This document shows positions 7,815 to 15,870 of a stretch of DNA of 45,085 bases, one piece after another; the first letter of the stretch is position 1; every line of letters begins with the position of its first letter. A program made the position numbers and the translations under genes. The stretch covers positions 1 to 45,085 of the forward strand of contig CAKZSH010000056.1 in NCBI GenBank assembly GCA_937918905.1. Reading direction: 5' to 3'. Below the pieces are notes generated by a model. That model was not told the origin of the DNA, made no database searches, and saw nothing but the letters and a program-made list of their open reading frames with translations. The stretch is from an uncultured Saprospiraceae bacterium. GTDB lineage: Bacteria; Bacteroidota; Bacteroidia; Chitinophagales; Saprospiraceae.

Positions 7815-9230
7815 GTGATAAGAATAATATTTTTTCTTTTCTTTTCTGTCCCTCTTTTAGGGCAAAATATCGATACGACTCAAATTTTTTCTTTAGAAAA
7901 ATATTTGACTTGGGTACGTGCGTATCATCCTGTAATGCAGCAAGCTGGACTTTTGCAAAATAAGGCAGATGCTAGTTTGTTGGAAGCTCGTGGAATATTC
8001 GACCCGAAGTGGTTTGGAGAATATGAAGATAAATCATTTGACCAAAAAAATTATTTCCGAATAGGAGAAGCAGGTTTAAAAATTCCAACATGGTGGGGGG
8101 TCGATGTCAAGATGGCCTATCTCTGGTCCAATGGAGAATTTTTAAATCCTAAAGGAAAACTTCCTAAAAATGGTCAAGCTATAATTGGTGTAGAAGTTCC
8201 ACTTTTACAGGGACTTGTTTTTGATAGAAGGAGGGCGCAAGTGCAACAAGCTAGATTATTACAAGATGGAAATGATGCAGCAAGAAGAGTAATTGTAAAT
8301 GAATTGTTATTAAAAGCAATAGAAACTTACTGGAAGTGGGCTTATCAAAATCAAATTCTACAGGTTTATCAAAATGCTTTGGACTTAGCTCAAGATCGTT
8401 TTAAACTGATTAAAGCTAGTTTTGAACAAGGAGACAAGCCTGCTATTGATACTTTGGAATCACTAATTCAAATTCAAAACCGAGAGCTACAACTTGTTCA
8501 AGCAACAGTTGATTTCAGGAATGCAACTTTGGAATTATCTAATTTTTTATGGTTTGAAAATTTGACTCCATTAGAAGTTTCTGAAAACTTACGTCCAGAA
8601 AATTTAAACGCTGATTGGAATTATTTAGAAGAAAAACCCTCTTCTGATTTTTTAAAAAAAATAACAGACTCACACCCTGAATTACAGAACATATTAATCA
8701 AGCAACAACAACTCGATATCAAAGAAAGATTAAAACGAGAACAGTTCAAACCCAATTTAAGATTTAATTATAATTTTTTGGGAAATGGATTTGATTGGAC
8801 AAATGATGAGTCTGAGGCATCGGTAATTAACAATGTATTTACAGAAAATTACAAATGGGGATTACAACTATCCTACCCTCTTTTGTTACGGAAAGAAAGA
8901 GGTGGACTGGAGTTGGTGAGAATTGAACAACTTGAAAATCAGTATAAATTAGGAGAAAAACAATTAAAAATTTCTAATAAAATTAATGCTATCTTTCAGC
9001 AACTAGAAACAACTGATGAACAAATCAACACGCTCAAAAGTATGGTAGTCAATTATGAAACTTTGCTTAATGCTGAATCTGAAAAATTTAGAATAGGTGA
9101 AAGTTCAATATTCTTACTCAATAGTCGTGAACAAAAATTAATAGCTGCTCAGATGAAACTTAATAAATTGCAAAGCGAGTTTCAAAAACTAAAATGGAAA
9201 TTGAGATGGGCAAAAGGTCAACTTCAATAA
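7815..9230 (+). CDS. TolC-family outer-membrane efflux protein
   Basis: 471 residues from a GTG start; no in-frame ATG lies close enough to preserve the signal peptide (IIFFLFFSVPLLGQ). The protein has the duplicated TolC plan: two long coiled-coil segments (about 150-240 and 380-465) and beta-strand regions rich in aromatic residues. The N-terminal segment ITHPVMQQAGLLQNKADA-like pattern (here YHPVMQQAGLLQNKADASLLEA, split across 37-58) is the usual OEP start. It should form the trimeric outer-membrane tunnel for the upstream ABC/HlyD pair, from which it is separated by 36 bases. No terminator is seen before the antiporter 34 bases downstream, so that gene may be co-transcribed. Confidence 0.88.
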   Translation: MIRIIFFLFFSVPLLGQNIDTTQIFSLEKYLTWVRAYHPVMQQAGLLQNKADASLLEARGIFDPKWFGEYEDKSFDQKNYFRIGEAGLKIPTWWGVDVKMAYLWSNGEFLNPKGKLPKNGQAIIGVEVPLLQGLVFDRRRAQVQQARLLQDGNDAARRVIVNELLLKAIETYWKWAYQNQILQVYQNALDLAQDRFKLIKASFEQGDKPAIDTLESLIQIQNRELQLVQATVDFRNATLELSNFLWFENLTPLEVSENLRPENLNADWNYLEEKPSSDFLKKITDSHPELQNILIKQQQLDIKERLKREQFKPNLRFNYNFLGNGFDWTNDESEASVINNVFTENYKWGLQLSYPLLLRKERGGLELVRIEQLENQYKLGEKQLKISNKINAIFQQLETTDEQINTLKSMVVNYETLLNAESEKFRIGESSIFLLNSREQKLIAAQMKLNKLQSEFQKLKWKLRWAKGQLQ

Positions 9231-9264
9231 ACAACCTTATTATCAAAATCGAAAACCAAAATAA

Positions 9265-10428
9265 ATGCTATTAGCAGCTGTCAATCCAAGTCTTTACGGC
9301 TTTGTCATCCTTGGAATAATCATCATTATTTTAGGGGTGATTCTCCGCTATTTTAAACAACCGTATATCATCGCTTATATTATTGCAGGAGTATTGTTAG
9401 GAGATTATGGTTTTCAAATCATCACAGATAAAGAACTCATTACCGTAATGGGGGACATTGGATTAATTCTTCTTTTATTTTTTATAGGAATGGAAATCAG
9501 CCTACCTGACTTATTGAAAAATTGGAAGGTGGCAATCATTGGAACATTTTTTCAAATTCTCGGAAGTGTTGCACTTGCAGGAATTATTGGTTGGTTTTTG
9601 GATTGGCAAATGAATAGAATCATTACACTAGGCTTTGTTATCAGTCTCAGTAGCTCGGCAGTAATTATAAAATTATTACAAGATAGTGGCGAGATAAAAT
9701 TACCAATTGGAAAAAATGTTTTGAGTGTACTTTTGATGCAAGATATTCTAATTGTCCCTATGCTAATTACGACTAATTATTTGGGTGGAAATACTCCAAG
9801 TGCCGAGGAAAGCCTACTTCAAGTCATAGGAGGATTTTTAATTATTGGAACAATCATTTGGATTTGGAGAAAAAAAGAATTTCAAATTCCTTTCAGTCAA
9901 CAAATTGAACACGACCAAGAGTTGCAAGTCTTTGTAGCTTTGGTGGTATGTTTTGGATGTGCGATAACTACTGCATTCTTTGGATTATCCGCAGCATTGG
10001 GTGCATTTGTTGGAGGCATGGTTATTCATGCTGCATGTTCTACAGAGTGGTTTCATGACAGTCTTCACGCTTTGCGAGTGATGTTTGTTGCCTTATTTTT
10101 TGTTTCGATTGGAATGCTGATTGACTTGAGTTTCTTAATTGAAAATTGGGAAATTGTTGGCTTGGTGATTATTGCAGTTTATTTGAGTAATCATTTAATC
10201 AACACATTGGTGCTTCATTATTTTGGGAGAGAATGGAAAACTAGTATTTACGGAGGAGCATTGTTAGCACAAGTGGGCGAGTTGAGTTTTGTTCTGGTTG
10301 CAAGTGCTCTTTCCTCTCAAATTATTTCTGACTTCACATATCAACTAACGATAATTGTAATTTCACTTACTTTATTAATCAGTCCATTTTGGATAGCAAC
10401 CACCAAAAAAATTGTAAAAATGGAATGA
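9265..10428 (+). CDS. CPA2-family cation:proton antiporter (KefB/NapA-like membrane domain)
   Basis: 387 residues, nearly all hydrophobic, with about 12 membrane segments. Family features include the N-terminal GVILRYFKQPYIIAYIIAG-type helix, a re-entrant SLSSSAVIIKLLQDSGE segment near 130-145, LLMQDILIVPML (the acidic ion-binding Asp, about 165) and GLSAALGAFVGGMV. It exchanges Na+ or K+ for protons across the inner membrane. The C-terminal TrkA-N/RCK regulatory domain of KefB/C is absent, so it is a bare transport domain. Its stop codon (10426-10428) directly abuts the stop of the convergent permease gene (10429), leaving no intergenic base. Ion specificity cannot be read. Confidence 0.9.
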   Translation: MLLAAVNPSLYGFVILGIIIIILGVILRYFKQPYIIAYIIAGVLLGDYGFQIITDKELITVMGDIGLILLLFFIGMEISLPDLLKNWKVAIIGTFFQILGSVALAGIIGWFLDWQMNRIITLGFVISLSSSAVIIKLLQDSGEIKLPIGKNVLSVLLMQDILIVPMLITTNYLGGNTPSAEESLLQVIGGFLIIGTIIWIWRKKEFQIPFSQQIEHDQELQVFVALVVCFGCAITTAFFGLSAALGAFVGGMVIHAACSTEWFHDSLHALRVMFVALFFVSIGMLIDLSFLIENWEIVGLVIIAVYLSNHLINTLVLHYFGREWKTSIYGGALLAQVGELSFVLVASALSSQIISDFTYQLTIIVISLTLLISPFWIATTKKIVKME

Positions 10429-11562
10429 TTACTTTGGCACATTCTGCTTCTTAAAAAAGCTGAAAATTCGAAATTTTTCTTTGTCAAATTTTTCTTCAAA
10501 AACATCATCTTTTTCATATATCTCATCTCCTAACAATACTGCTACGGGTTTGAGAAAATCCACTTGTGAAAAAATAATTCGTATAATTGCTAAAATCGGT
10601 AACGATAATATTAATCCGGCTGTACCCCAAAGACCTCCTCCAATCAACAAAGCAAGAATCGCGGCTAAAGGGTTAATTTTGATAGAAGAGCCAACTACCT
10701 TTGGAGTAATGAGATTTCCTTCAATAACTTGTACCATACCAAACAATGCTATTACAGAAAGTGGTTGCCAATAATTATCAGTTGTAGCAAAAGCAAACAA
10801 GAAAGGAAGTAAACCTCCAAGAGCAGTTCCCACATACGGAATGATTGCTAAAAAAGCAGCTAAGAAACCCCAAAAGATAGCATACTCAATTCCAATAATC
10901 GTCAATCCGATACTATTCAATATTCCTAAAATAATTATAACCAAACCAAGTCCATAAAGATATTTTTGAATAACACCTTGTATTCTATTTAATACCTCTT
11001 CTGCACCATCCTTAATTCTTTCACCAAATTGTATTAGGTAAAACTGCTTTAATGAAGTACGATAAAGCAATAACAAAAAAGTATAAATGAATGTTAGTAA
11101 AAAATTAATCAATAGATTAGAAGACAAACTTAATGTAGCTCCTACATAAGAAAGTGGAGCTTGGATAATCGAAGATGCACCTTCACTAATGATTACCTCA
11201 CCTTTTTTTTCTGTAATTCCTAGTTGAGTTGTAATTGAACTAAAAAGATTGGACATTCCATTTTGTAATTTTTCTGTTATGGATTCCATATTTTGAAAAA
11301 CATCAATAAACTGTAAAGAGAAAAATATGATTACTGCAACTAAAGGAGTCAGTACGACAACGAAAGTAAATAGAATAGAAATGATTCTAGATGGTATAAA
11401 ATTCTCGATTTTTTGACAAATAGGTTTCATCATAAAAGCGAAAATCATTGCAAATACAAAGGGGGCTAATATATTTTTCCCAACAAAAAGAATATAAGTT
11501 AGCAAACATATGACGATTAGAAAGTAGGCTAATTTTTGAATGCTGAAAGTATAATTTTTCAT
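10429..11562 (-). CDS. AI-2E/PerM-family permease
   Basis: 377 residues with about eight transmembrane segments. There is a soluble, amphipathic stretch near 85-140 and the typical late motif region VIEGNLITPKVVGSSIKINPLAAILALLIGG (split over about 280-310), diagnostic of this family. Members include proposed AI-2 exporters and Na+/H+ antiporters, so function is open. It lies at the 3' end of the minus-strand run usp-dps-(116 aa)-permease, with 42 bases between it and the 116-aa gene. The hydrophilic C-terminal tail is rich in Asp, Glu, Lys and Phe. It is convergent with the CPA2 antiporter with zero spacing. Confidence 0.88.
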   Translation of the reverse strand: MKNYTFSIQKLAYFLIVICLLTYILFVGKNILAPFVFAMIFAFMMKPICQKIENFIPSRIISILFTFVVVLTPLVAVIIFFSLQFIDVFQNMESITEKLQNGMSNLFSSITTQLGITEKKGEVIISEGASSIIQAPLSYVGATLSLSSNLLINFLLTFIYTFLLLLYRTSLKQFYLIQFGERIKDGAEEVLNRIQGVIQKYLYGLGLVIIILGILNSIGLTIIGIEYAIFWGFLAAFLAIIPYVGTALGGLLPFLFAFATTDNYWQPLSVIALFGMVQVIEGNLITPKVVGSSIKINPLAAILALLIGGGLWGTAGLILSLPILAIIRIIFSQVDFLKPVAVLLGDEIYEKDDVFEEKFDKEKFRIFSFFKKQNVPK

Positions 11563-11604
11563 TGGTTGATGTCTATTAAAAATAAAATATAAAGTTATTT
11601 AATA

Positions 11605-11955
11605 TTAGTATTGAGCTTTTCGTTTAAGAGATTTAACGGTTAAATTTCGAGGTTGAATTTTTACATTATCCATAAATTCAAGAAGTCGAAAATTCGAAAC
11701 ATTTTTTTCTGAAGAAGAAGTGTAACCTTTTTCACCATCCATACTTTCTATTGCGAAAATCACACAATCATGAGGATGTCTATTATCATTTTTGAAGCGG
11801 TGATACTCCACTATTTGTAGTTCATCAGCTTGGTAAACTTTTCCTGTTTGATAACATTTAAGACTACCATTTTCAAATCCAAAAGAGCGATTGAAACCTC
11901 TTTCTTGAAATGCTTTGATGGCTTCAGTAAGGTTGATATAATTATTTAATTTCAT
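11605..11955 (-). CDS. Small soluble protein of unknown function
   Basis: 116 residues, no signal or membrane segment. The start NLTEAIKAFQERGFNRSFGFENG resembles a small Bacteroidota family (pattern: helix EAIxxLxxRGFxxDF, then an ExYRFE-type strand and a YAIxSxDGxKG strand). Members are often auto-labelled phosphoribosylpyrophosphate synthetase, but no PRPP or ATP-binding motif is present here and I reject that name. The central part EYHRFKNDNRHPHDCVIFAIESMDGEKG fits the pattern in pieces. It lies downstream of dps, separated by a hairpin, so it may be the weakly expressed distal part of the usp-dps transcript. Confidence 0.7.
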   Translation of the reverse strand: MKLNNYINLTEAIKAFQERGFNRSFGFENGSLKCYQTGKVYQADELQIVEYHRFKNDNRHPHDCVIFAIESMDGEKGYTSSSEKNVSNFRLLEFMDNVKIQPRNLTVKSLKRKAQY

Positions 11956-11997
11956 AAAGCTGCTCTTTTAAAAATTTAAAAATATTTTTTAATTGGC

Positions 11998-12032
11998 TAA
12001 TAATAAGGTGACTTTCACCCACCTTATTATTA
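11998..12032 (-). terminator. Hairpin after dps, partial terminator
   Basis: A perfect 13-bp stem (11998-12010 with 12020-12032) with a 9-base loop lies 13 bases after the dps stop codon. On the minus strand it is followed by A/T-rich sequence but no uninterrupted T run, so it may only attenuate transcription or stabilise the usp-dps message. Confidence 0.55.
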
Positions 12033-12044
12033 ACCACTTTCTAC

Positions 12045-12575
12045 TTACGACATAATCGGTTGGAGTTTTCTATTTGACCAAGCATCAAGCATCCATGATT
12101 TTTTCTCTAAACCTTTCAAAAATCCACCTGCCATATCAATGGTTCCTTCATCATCTGCCGTTGCTGCTACTTTGAGGACTTCACGTAAATTAGAAATCAA
12201 GATTTTATGATTTTCTAAAATAGTCTTAACCATTTTAGCATCATCTTCTACTAGAGTTGCCTCTGGAATTTTTGCAACGGTTAAATAGTCTGTCAATCGA
12301 CTTAATGGACGATGACGAAGTGTCAAAATCCGTTCTGCAATTTCATCTATTTTTAACCGAGCATCATTATAGAGTTCTTCAAATTGAGCATGTAACTCAA
12401 AGAAATTTTCACCTTGAATATTCCAATGGAAATTTCTTAAATTTTGATAATAAACACTATAATTACATAACAATATATTTAATTCACCTACTACAGGTGT
12501 AACTTCTTTTTTATCAAATCCTAAGTAATTCATTCTTTCTTTTTTTAGGTTAAATAATTGATTGGGTGCTTTCAT
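12045..12575 (-). CDS. dps: Dps-family ferritin-like DNA-protection protein
   Basis: 176 residues. The four ferroxidase ligands of Dps are all visible: His50 (NFHWNIQG), His62 (ELHAQF), Asp77 and Glu81 (KIDEIAERI), with the spacing of known Dps proteins. These lie at the dimer interface of a 12-subunit shell that oxidises Fe(II) with peroxide and shields DNA in starvation or oxidative stress. The basic N-terminus (MKAPNQLFNLKKER) could contact DNA; an internal ATG at residue 15 would remove it. It lies 18 bases downstream of usp with no terminator between, so both genes should share the stress-type promoter at 13446-13475. Confidence 0.94.
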   Translation of the reverse strand: MKAPNQLFNLKKERMNYLGFDKKEVTPVVGELNILLCNYSVYYQNLRNFHWNIQGENFFELHAQFEELYNDARLKIDEIAERILTLRHRPLSRLTDYLTVAKIPEATLVEDDAKMVKTILENHKILISNLREVLKVAATADDEGTIDMAGGFLKGLEKKSWMLDAWSNRKLQPIMS

Positions 12576-12593
12576 TATTTTTTATTTTTTATT

Positions 12594-13433
12594 TTAAAAA
12601 ACTAAAACGGGAACTTCTGATTGTAATATTAACCGTTTAGTATTGTAGGTATTAAGCATTCGTTCCATGAAAGAACAACTTTCATGCTCAAAGGCTAACC
12701 AATCTGCATTTACATTATCAATTAATCTATCAATTGTATCTGCTTTATCCTGTGTAAAAAATTGGTGAAAATCTACATTTTCATAGCCTAAAATATTTCT
12801 CATGATATTGACGATGCTATTATACTTATTCGTCTCTTGTTCATTTCTTTCTGATGATAACAATATAACTGCAATATTAGCTTTTAACTTCTGTGCAATA
12901 GTTGTGAGGAATTTCATATTATTAATTTTATGATCTTCCATGTCCATCACATACATGATCCTATTAACTGGTTTCCAATAATAATTACTAGGCAATACTA
13001 AAACTGGTGCTTCTATATTTTCAGCTAATCTAGTTTCATAAGTTCCGAACCATTCATGTATCGTAGTTAATTTATTATTGCCTTCAAGCACTACCATGTA
13101 TGGATTTGTCTCTTCTGCTTTTTCAATTAAAGATGATTCAGGAAATCCAATATCCACTCTATATGTCACATCATCATAAATTTTAGATGCTTCGAAATTC
13201 AATTCTTTCAATTTTTTTTCAGCCACTTTTTTCACCTGATTAATATCTGTTATCACAGGTGTTGGGATTCCTGAGCCTGTAATGGCAACAGGTTCTGGCT
13301 GCATTGGCACTTTTTCCACGCCATACATGTATGCTGGTCTTTCTAATTTTTTTGCTAAATGTACTCCATAGTTTAATGGGGCATTGGGAATTTCGTAATC
13401 ATTGAGGGATATAAATATTTTTTTCTTTTTCAT
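12594..13433 (-). CDS. Tandem-domain universal stress protein
   Basis: 279 residues, two UspA-like alpha/beta domains (about 1-148 and 154-279). Domain 1 begins KKKIFISLNDYEIPNAPLN and ends with ENIEAPVLVLPS, the typical last strand; domain 2 begins NRIMYVMDMEDH and ends SEVPVLVF. The G-x2-G-x9-G-S/T ATP loop is not intact in either domain (NNKLTTIHEWFG and HESCSFMERML at those places), so it is probably of the non-ATP-binding type. Such proteins accumulate during starvation and stress. The ATG lies only 12 bases after the -10 block of a strong stress-motif promoter, so the leader is very short. It is the first gene of a usp-dps operon. Confidence 0.88.
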   Translation of the reverse strand: MKKKKIFISLNDYEIPNAPLNYGVHLAKKLERPAYMYGVEKVPMQPEPVAITGSGIPTPVITDINQVKKVAEKKLKELNFEASKIYDDVTYRVDIGFPESSLIEKAEETNPYMVVLEGNNKLTTIHEWFGTYETRLAENIEAPVLVLPSNYYWKPVNRIMYVMDMEDHKINNMKFLTTIAQKLKANIAVILLSSERNEQETNKYNSIVNIMRNILGYENVDFHQFFTQDKADTIDRLIDNVNADWLAFEHESCSFMERMLNTYNTKRLILQSEVPVLVF

Positions 13434-13445
13434 ATTGTTGTTTTT

Positions 13446-13475
13446 TCTAAAACGGGTGAGTGTTCTATATGTTCA
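13446..13475 (-). promoter_or_regulatory. Stress-type ECF promoter of usp-dps
   Basis: Minus strand: TGAACA (13470-13475), exactly 15 bases, CGTTTTAGA (13446-13454). The usp ATG begins 12 bases after the -10 block. This is a perfect example of the shared motif. Confidence 0.8.
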
Positions 13476-13507
13476 GTAAATCATTTTTTGAATGTATTTA
13501 TACCGAA

Positions 13508-14032
13508 TCAACTAGACCATCTTCCATGATTGAGTTTTTTATCTAAAGACAAGTCAATATATTCTCTAATTTTATTGATTTTAAAAGCCATCGTTTTGGG
13601 AGCCATAATTTGGTAAATGACATATTTATTTCCTCTATTATAAAGTTTTTGGAAAAACCTATAATTTCCATTTATAAAGGAGGTTTTATAGTAGGAATCC
13701 TCGACTGTTTCATGGAGTATTCTACTATCTTTTTTTGTTGCTAATTCTTTTTCTACAATATCTTCATACAATTGCCAAGTATTTCTATTATTGATAGTTC
13801 GAAAACCAGACAACTTTACCACAATTCTTTCATCTTTAGTTTTTAGAATAACCCCATCATTATTTTCTGAAACAAATCGAAATGGTAGTATCGAATCAGG
13901 ATATTGTAAACAGAAATTAAATCGTGGATTACAGTATTCTGCATTAGCTTCAATCAATGAAGAAGAAGGTTCTTCCTCTGCCATAAAAAAAGGTAATAAT
14001 GCCATAATAAGAAAACTAGCAAGGATTCGCAT
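13508..14032 (-). CDS. Secreted or periplasmic protein of unknown function
   Basis: I take ATG at 14032 (174 residues) because the sequence after it, MRILASFLIMALLPFFMAEEE, split here as MRILASFLIMALL + PFFMA, is a clean signal peptide; an upstream ATG at 14062 would prefix ten polar residues. The mature part contains two early cysteines (CNPRFNFC), a possible disulfide, then a mixed alpha/beta region with ILKTKDERIVVKLSG and YRFFQKLYNRGNKYVIYQI. This resembles PsbP-like or stress-induced secreted folds only vaguely. No family is claimed. It is probably transcribed from the stress-motif site at 14245-14274, through a 17-codon leader ORF and about 145 bases of A/T-rich sequence. Confidence 0.72.
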   Translation of the reverse strand: MRILASFLIMALLPFFMAEEEPSSSLIEANAEYCNPRFNFCLQYPDSILPFRFVSENNDGVILKTKDERIVVKLSGFRTINNRNTWQLYEDIVEKELATKKDSRILHETVEDSYYKTSFINGNYRFFQKLYNRGNKYVIYQIMAPKTMAFKINKIREYIDLSLDKKLNHGRWSS

Positions 14033-14177
14033 AGTATAAATGTTTTTGTATTGCTTTACCAAAAAGCAAGAGGTAATATTTTACGTCTATTAAATCTGTA
14101 ACTACATTGTTATAGATCTAATACTATTATTAAAATTGAATTTTTGAAAGAATAAAATTTAAGCTGGATGATAGCTA

Positions 14178-14231
14178 TTATTGAAGAGTTGAGACATTTT
14201 TTTGACCTAATATATTTTTTATTCTTTCCAT
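14178..14231 (-). CDS. 17-codon leader or remnant ORF behind a stress promoter
   Basis: ATG at 14231 lies 13 bases after the -10 block of the stress-motif site, the same geometry as the usp gene (12 bases). It encodes MERIKNILGQKNVSTLQ and stops. The gene start context (-AACAAC- before ATG) resembles that of usp. It could be a leader peptide for the gene at 14032, a stress miniprotein, or the stump of a deleted gene. The position supports translation; nothing else does. Confidence 0.35.
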   Translation of the reverse strand: MERIKNILGQKNVSTLQ

Positions 14232-14244
14232 GTTGTTATTCTTC

Positions 14245-14274
14245 TCTAAAACGGACGAGACTTCTTCTTGTTCA
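14245..14274 (-). promoter_or_regulatory. Stress-type ECF promoter before the 17-codon ORF
   Basis: Minus strand: TGAACA (14269-14274), exactly 15 bases, CGTTTTAGA (14245-14253). Both blocks are perfect. It lies directly after the baeRF gene's terminator, as expected for a new transcript start. The next sizeable gene on this strand starts at 14032. Confidence 0.75.
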
Positions 14275-14282
14275 ACTTTATG

Positions 14283-14319
14283 AAAAAAAATCGCCCTTTA
14301 CTTTTTTTAGTAAAAGGCG
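14283..14319 (-). terminator. Rho-independent terminator of the baeRF-like gene
   Basis: An 11-bp stem (14292-14302 with 14309-14319, one mismatch) followed on the minus strand by eight T (complement of 14283-14290). It is located 47 bases after the stop codon at 14366. Confidence 0.85.
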
Positions 14320-14365
14320 AGTTACAATAACCAACTTATATTTTTTTGTATTTTTTCTTTGAAAA

Positions 14366-15526
14366 TTAATACCTGAAAACTGCATTAGTATGTGATACCA
14401 CTCTTGGCATTTCCATTCGAGGGCGATTATAAACGGTTCCTCCATTTTCAAAAGTTTCTAAGGCAACTTTATTGAGTAAACAAATACTATCAGGTTGTCT
14501 TTTTTCATGTAAATTGATAGTGAATTTTTCGTCATCATATTTACCCCAAATGATTTCCTCCTCTGTATCAACAAATAAAGTATTTACTTTTCCATGAATA
14601 GAGGCGGGAACAATTTCATGTATAGAAAAGGAAGCCTTACCATCTACTAGATTTTGGTTAAAATTCTCTTTTGCATTTTCATATTTTTCATTGAAATAAC
14701 CTTCAAGTACAGACCATGCTTTTTCATGTATAAGTGAAGGATCATCACTTTCAGGATTCCCTGTTATGTACTCGTCATGAATGTTAGAATAATTGGAAAC
14801 TTCTTGATAAATCGGAATCTGGTTTTCTACAGAATAAATAACCATTGGTGCATCCTCATCATGTAGCATCTCCATCAAACCACTATCAATATCTCTAAAA
14901 TATTTTTTAAGTGTTTCATTTTTATTATCCTTTCCTCCCCCATGACCGTGAATGATAGTATTTCCAGAACCTCCACTATGAACTTGTAAATTTGTTACAT
15001 TATCTTCTACTCCAACTATCTCCTCTATTCCATTTGGAACTAGATCTTCAATCTTTACAGGAGTGATACTATTTTTATTTCCTTCAAAAAATCGAACTTC
15101 ATTCTGACTTAATGCTAATACAAAAAATCGTTTTTCATCTTTCAACATTGGAAGCATATACCTTAAGTAAAAATGGTTATTAACATAGACCATTTCGGGA
15201 AAATCTATCGGAGATACGAAATAACTAAAATGATTTGCACCAACGAAAACGGCTAACCCATCAGATAATTGAAGCCAGAAATTATCGTTTTCTAACAATT
15301 CAATTGCAGGAGTTAAAAATTGTTGCGCATCTTTTTTTCCCATTGCATTTTCACCAGATACTGATTTATTTGTTAATTGGTTAATAGCTTCTGAGATGGC
15401 ATTTTTAAATCTAATCTTATCCTCTTGCACATTGCCTGCTCGATAGGTAGGTATATATATAGTGACACAAGGTGTCTCTGTATTTTTAAAATTTGAAAGG
15501 AGAGAAAAATCTTTTTGATTGAACAT
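14366..15526 (-). CDS. Bacterial archaeo-eukaryotic release factor-like (baeRF) protein
   Basis: 386 residues. The opening LSNFKNTETPCVTIYIPTYRAG and the order of segments (acidic PEMVYVNNHFYLRYMLPML, VRFFEGNKNSITPV, then a Gly/His-rich loop HGHGGGKD near 195, then a C-terminal Rossmann-like part ending VVSHTNAVFRY) fit the baeRF family, probably family 7. These are relatives of archaeal/eukaryotic release factor 1 whose bacterial roles are poorly known and are suspected to involve ribosome rescue or modification under stress. There is no classic GGQ tripeptide; the GGG loop is the only candidate and need not be functional. It has its own stress-motif promoter 36 bases upstream and a strong terminator, so it is a monocistronic member of the regulon. 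Confidence 0.75.
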   Translation of the reverse strand: MFNQKDFSLLSNFKNTETPCVTIYIPTYRAGNVQEDKIRFKNAISEAINQLTNKSVSGENAMGKKDAQQFLTPAIELLENDNFWLQLSDGLAVFVGANHFSYFVSPIDFPEMVYVNNHFYLRYMLPMLKDEKRFFVLALSQNEVRFFEGNKNSITPVKIEDLVPNGIEEIVGVEDNVTNLQVHSGGSGNTIIHGHGGGKDNKNETLKKYFRDIDSGLMEMLHDEDAPMVIYSVENQIPIYQEVSNYSNIHDEYITGNPESDDPSLIHEKAWSVLEGYFNEKYENAKENFNQNLVDGKASFSIHEIVPASIHGKVNTLFVDTEEEIIWGKYDDEKFTINLHEKRQPDSICLLNKVALETFENGGTVYNRPRMEMPRVVSHTNAVFRY

Positions 15527-15562
15527 ATATATTTTTTTATTAAGAAATGATTGACTCTTTGC

Positions 15563-15592
15563 ACTAGAACGGGCGAATCAATAATATGTTCA
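15563..15592 (-). promoter_or_regulatory. Stress-type ECF promoter of the baeRF-like gene
   Basis: Minus strand: TGAACA (15587-15592), exactly 15 bases, CGTTCTAGT (15563-15571). Two substitutions in the -10 block relative to CGTTTTAGA. The ATG is 36 bases downstream. Confidence 0.75.
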
Positions 15593-15636
15593 ATCCTCTT
15601 AAAAAATCATTAAATAATAGAGCAGAGTTAAATGTA

Positions 15637-15870
15637 TTACTTTTCTAAATCATTAATTTTAGATTTAATGCGAGAAAGAAGATTTTTGGGAACAGCAATA
15701 CTTTGAAGCCTAGCAAAACGCTCCAGCGTCAGTTCTATAGATTTTATTTCTTCTCTGATTTCAGAGTATTGTTGGGCATTACGTTCTACTTCTTTGCTTT
15801 CATCATCCGAGGTAATACCTAGGACATACTGTTCTAAAATTCCAGAAGCTATGTATTTTTTTATATTCAT
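15637..15870 (-). CDS. Short RskA-like anti-sigma domain protein, no membrane anchor
   Basis: 77 residues. The N-terminal half, IKKYIASGILEQYVLGITS followed by DDESKEVERNAQQYSEIREEI, has the plan of the cytoplasmic anti-sigma domain of RskA-type regulators of ECF sigma factors (YIxSGxLExYVLGxLSxxExxEVExxAxxxPEIxxEL). Full RskA proteins continue with a transmembrane helix and an extracytoplasmic domain; here the protein stops after a helical PKNLLSRIKSKINDLEK tail. It could be a soluble anti-sigma factor or a truncated gene; the frame is clean and starts at a good ATG. No sigma gene is adjacent; the only one in the window is at 1835. No match to the stress-promoter motif precedes it. Confidence 0.65.
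   Translation of the reverse strand: MNIKKYIASGILEQYVLGITSDDESKEVERNAQQYSEIREEIKSIELTLERFARLQSIAVPKNLLSRIKSKINDLEK

Noticed and set aside
11605-11955. Naming the 116-residue protein phosphoribosylpyrophosphate synthetase
   Set aside because: The name is common in automatic annotation of similar small proteins, but there is no PRPP-binding loop or ATP site and the protein is about a third of the enzyme's length.
14168-14362. Plus-strand open frame of 64 codons
   Set aside because: It runs antisense across the stress promoter and the baeRF terminator; Phe-rich low-complexity product.
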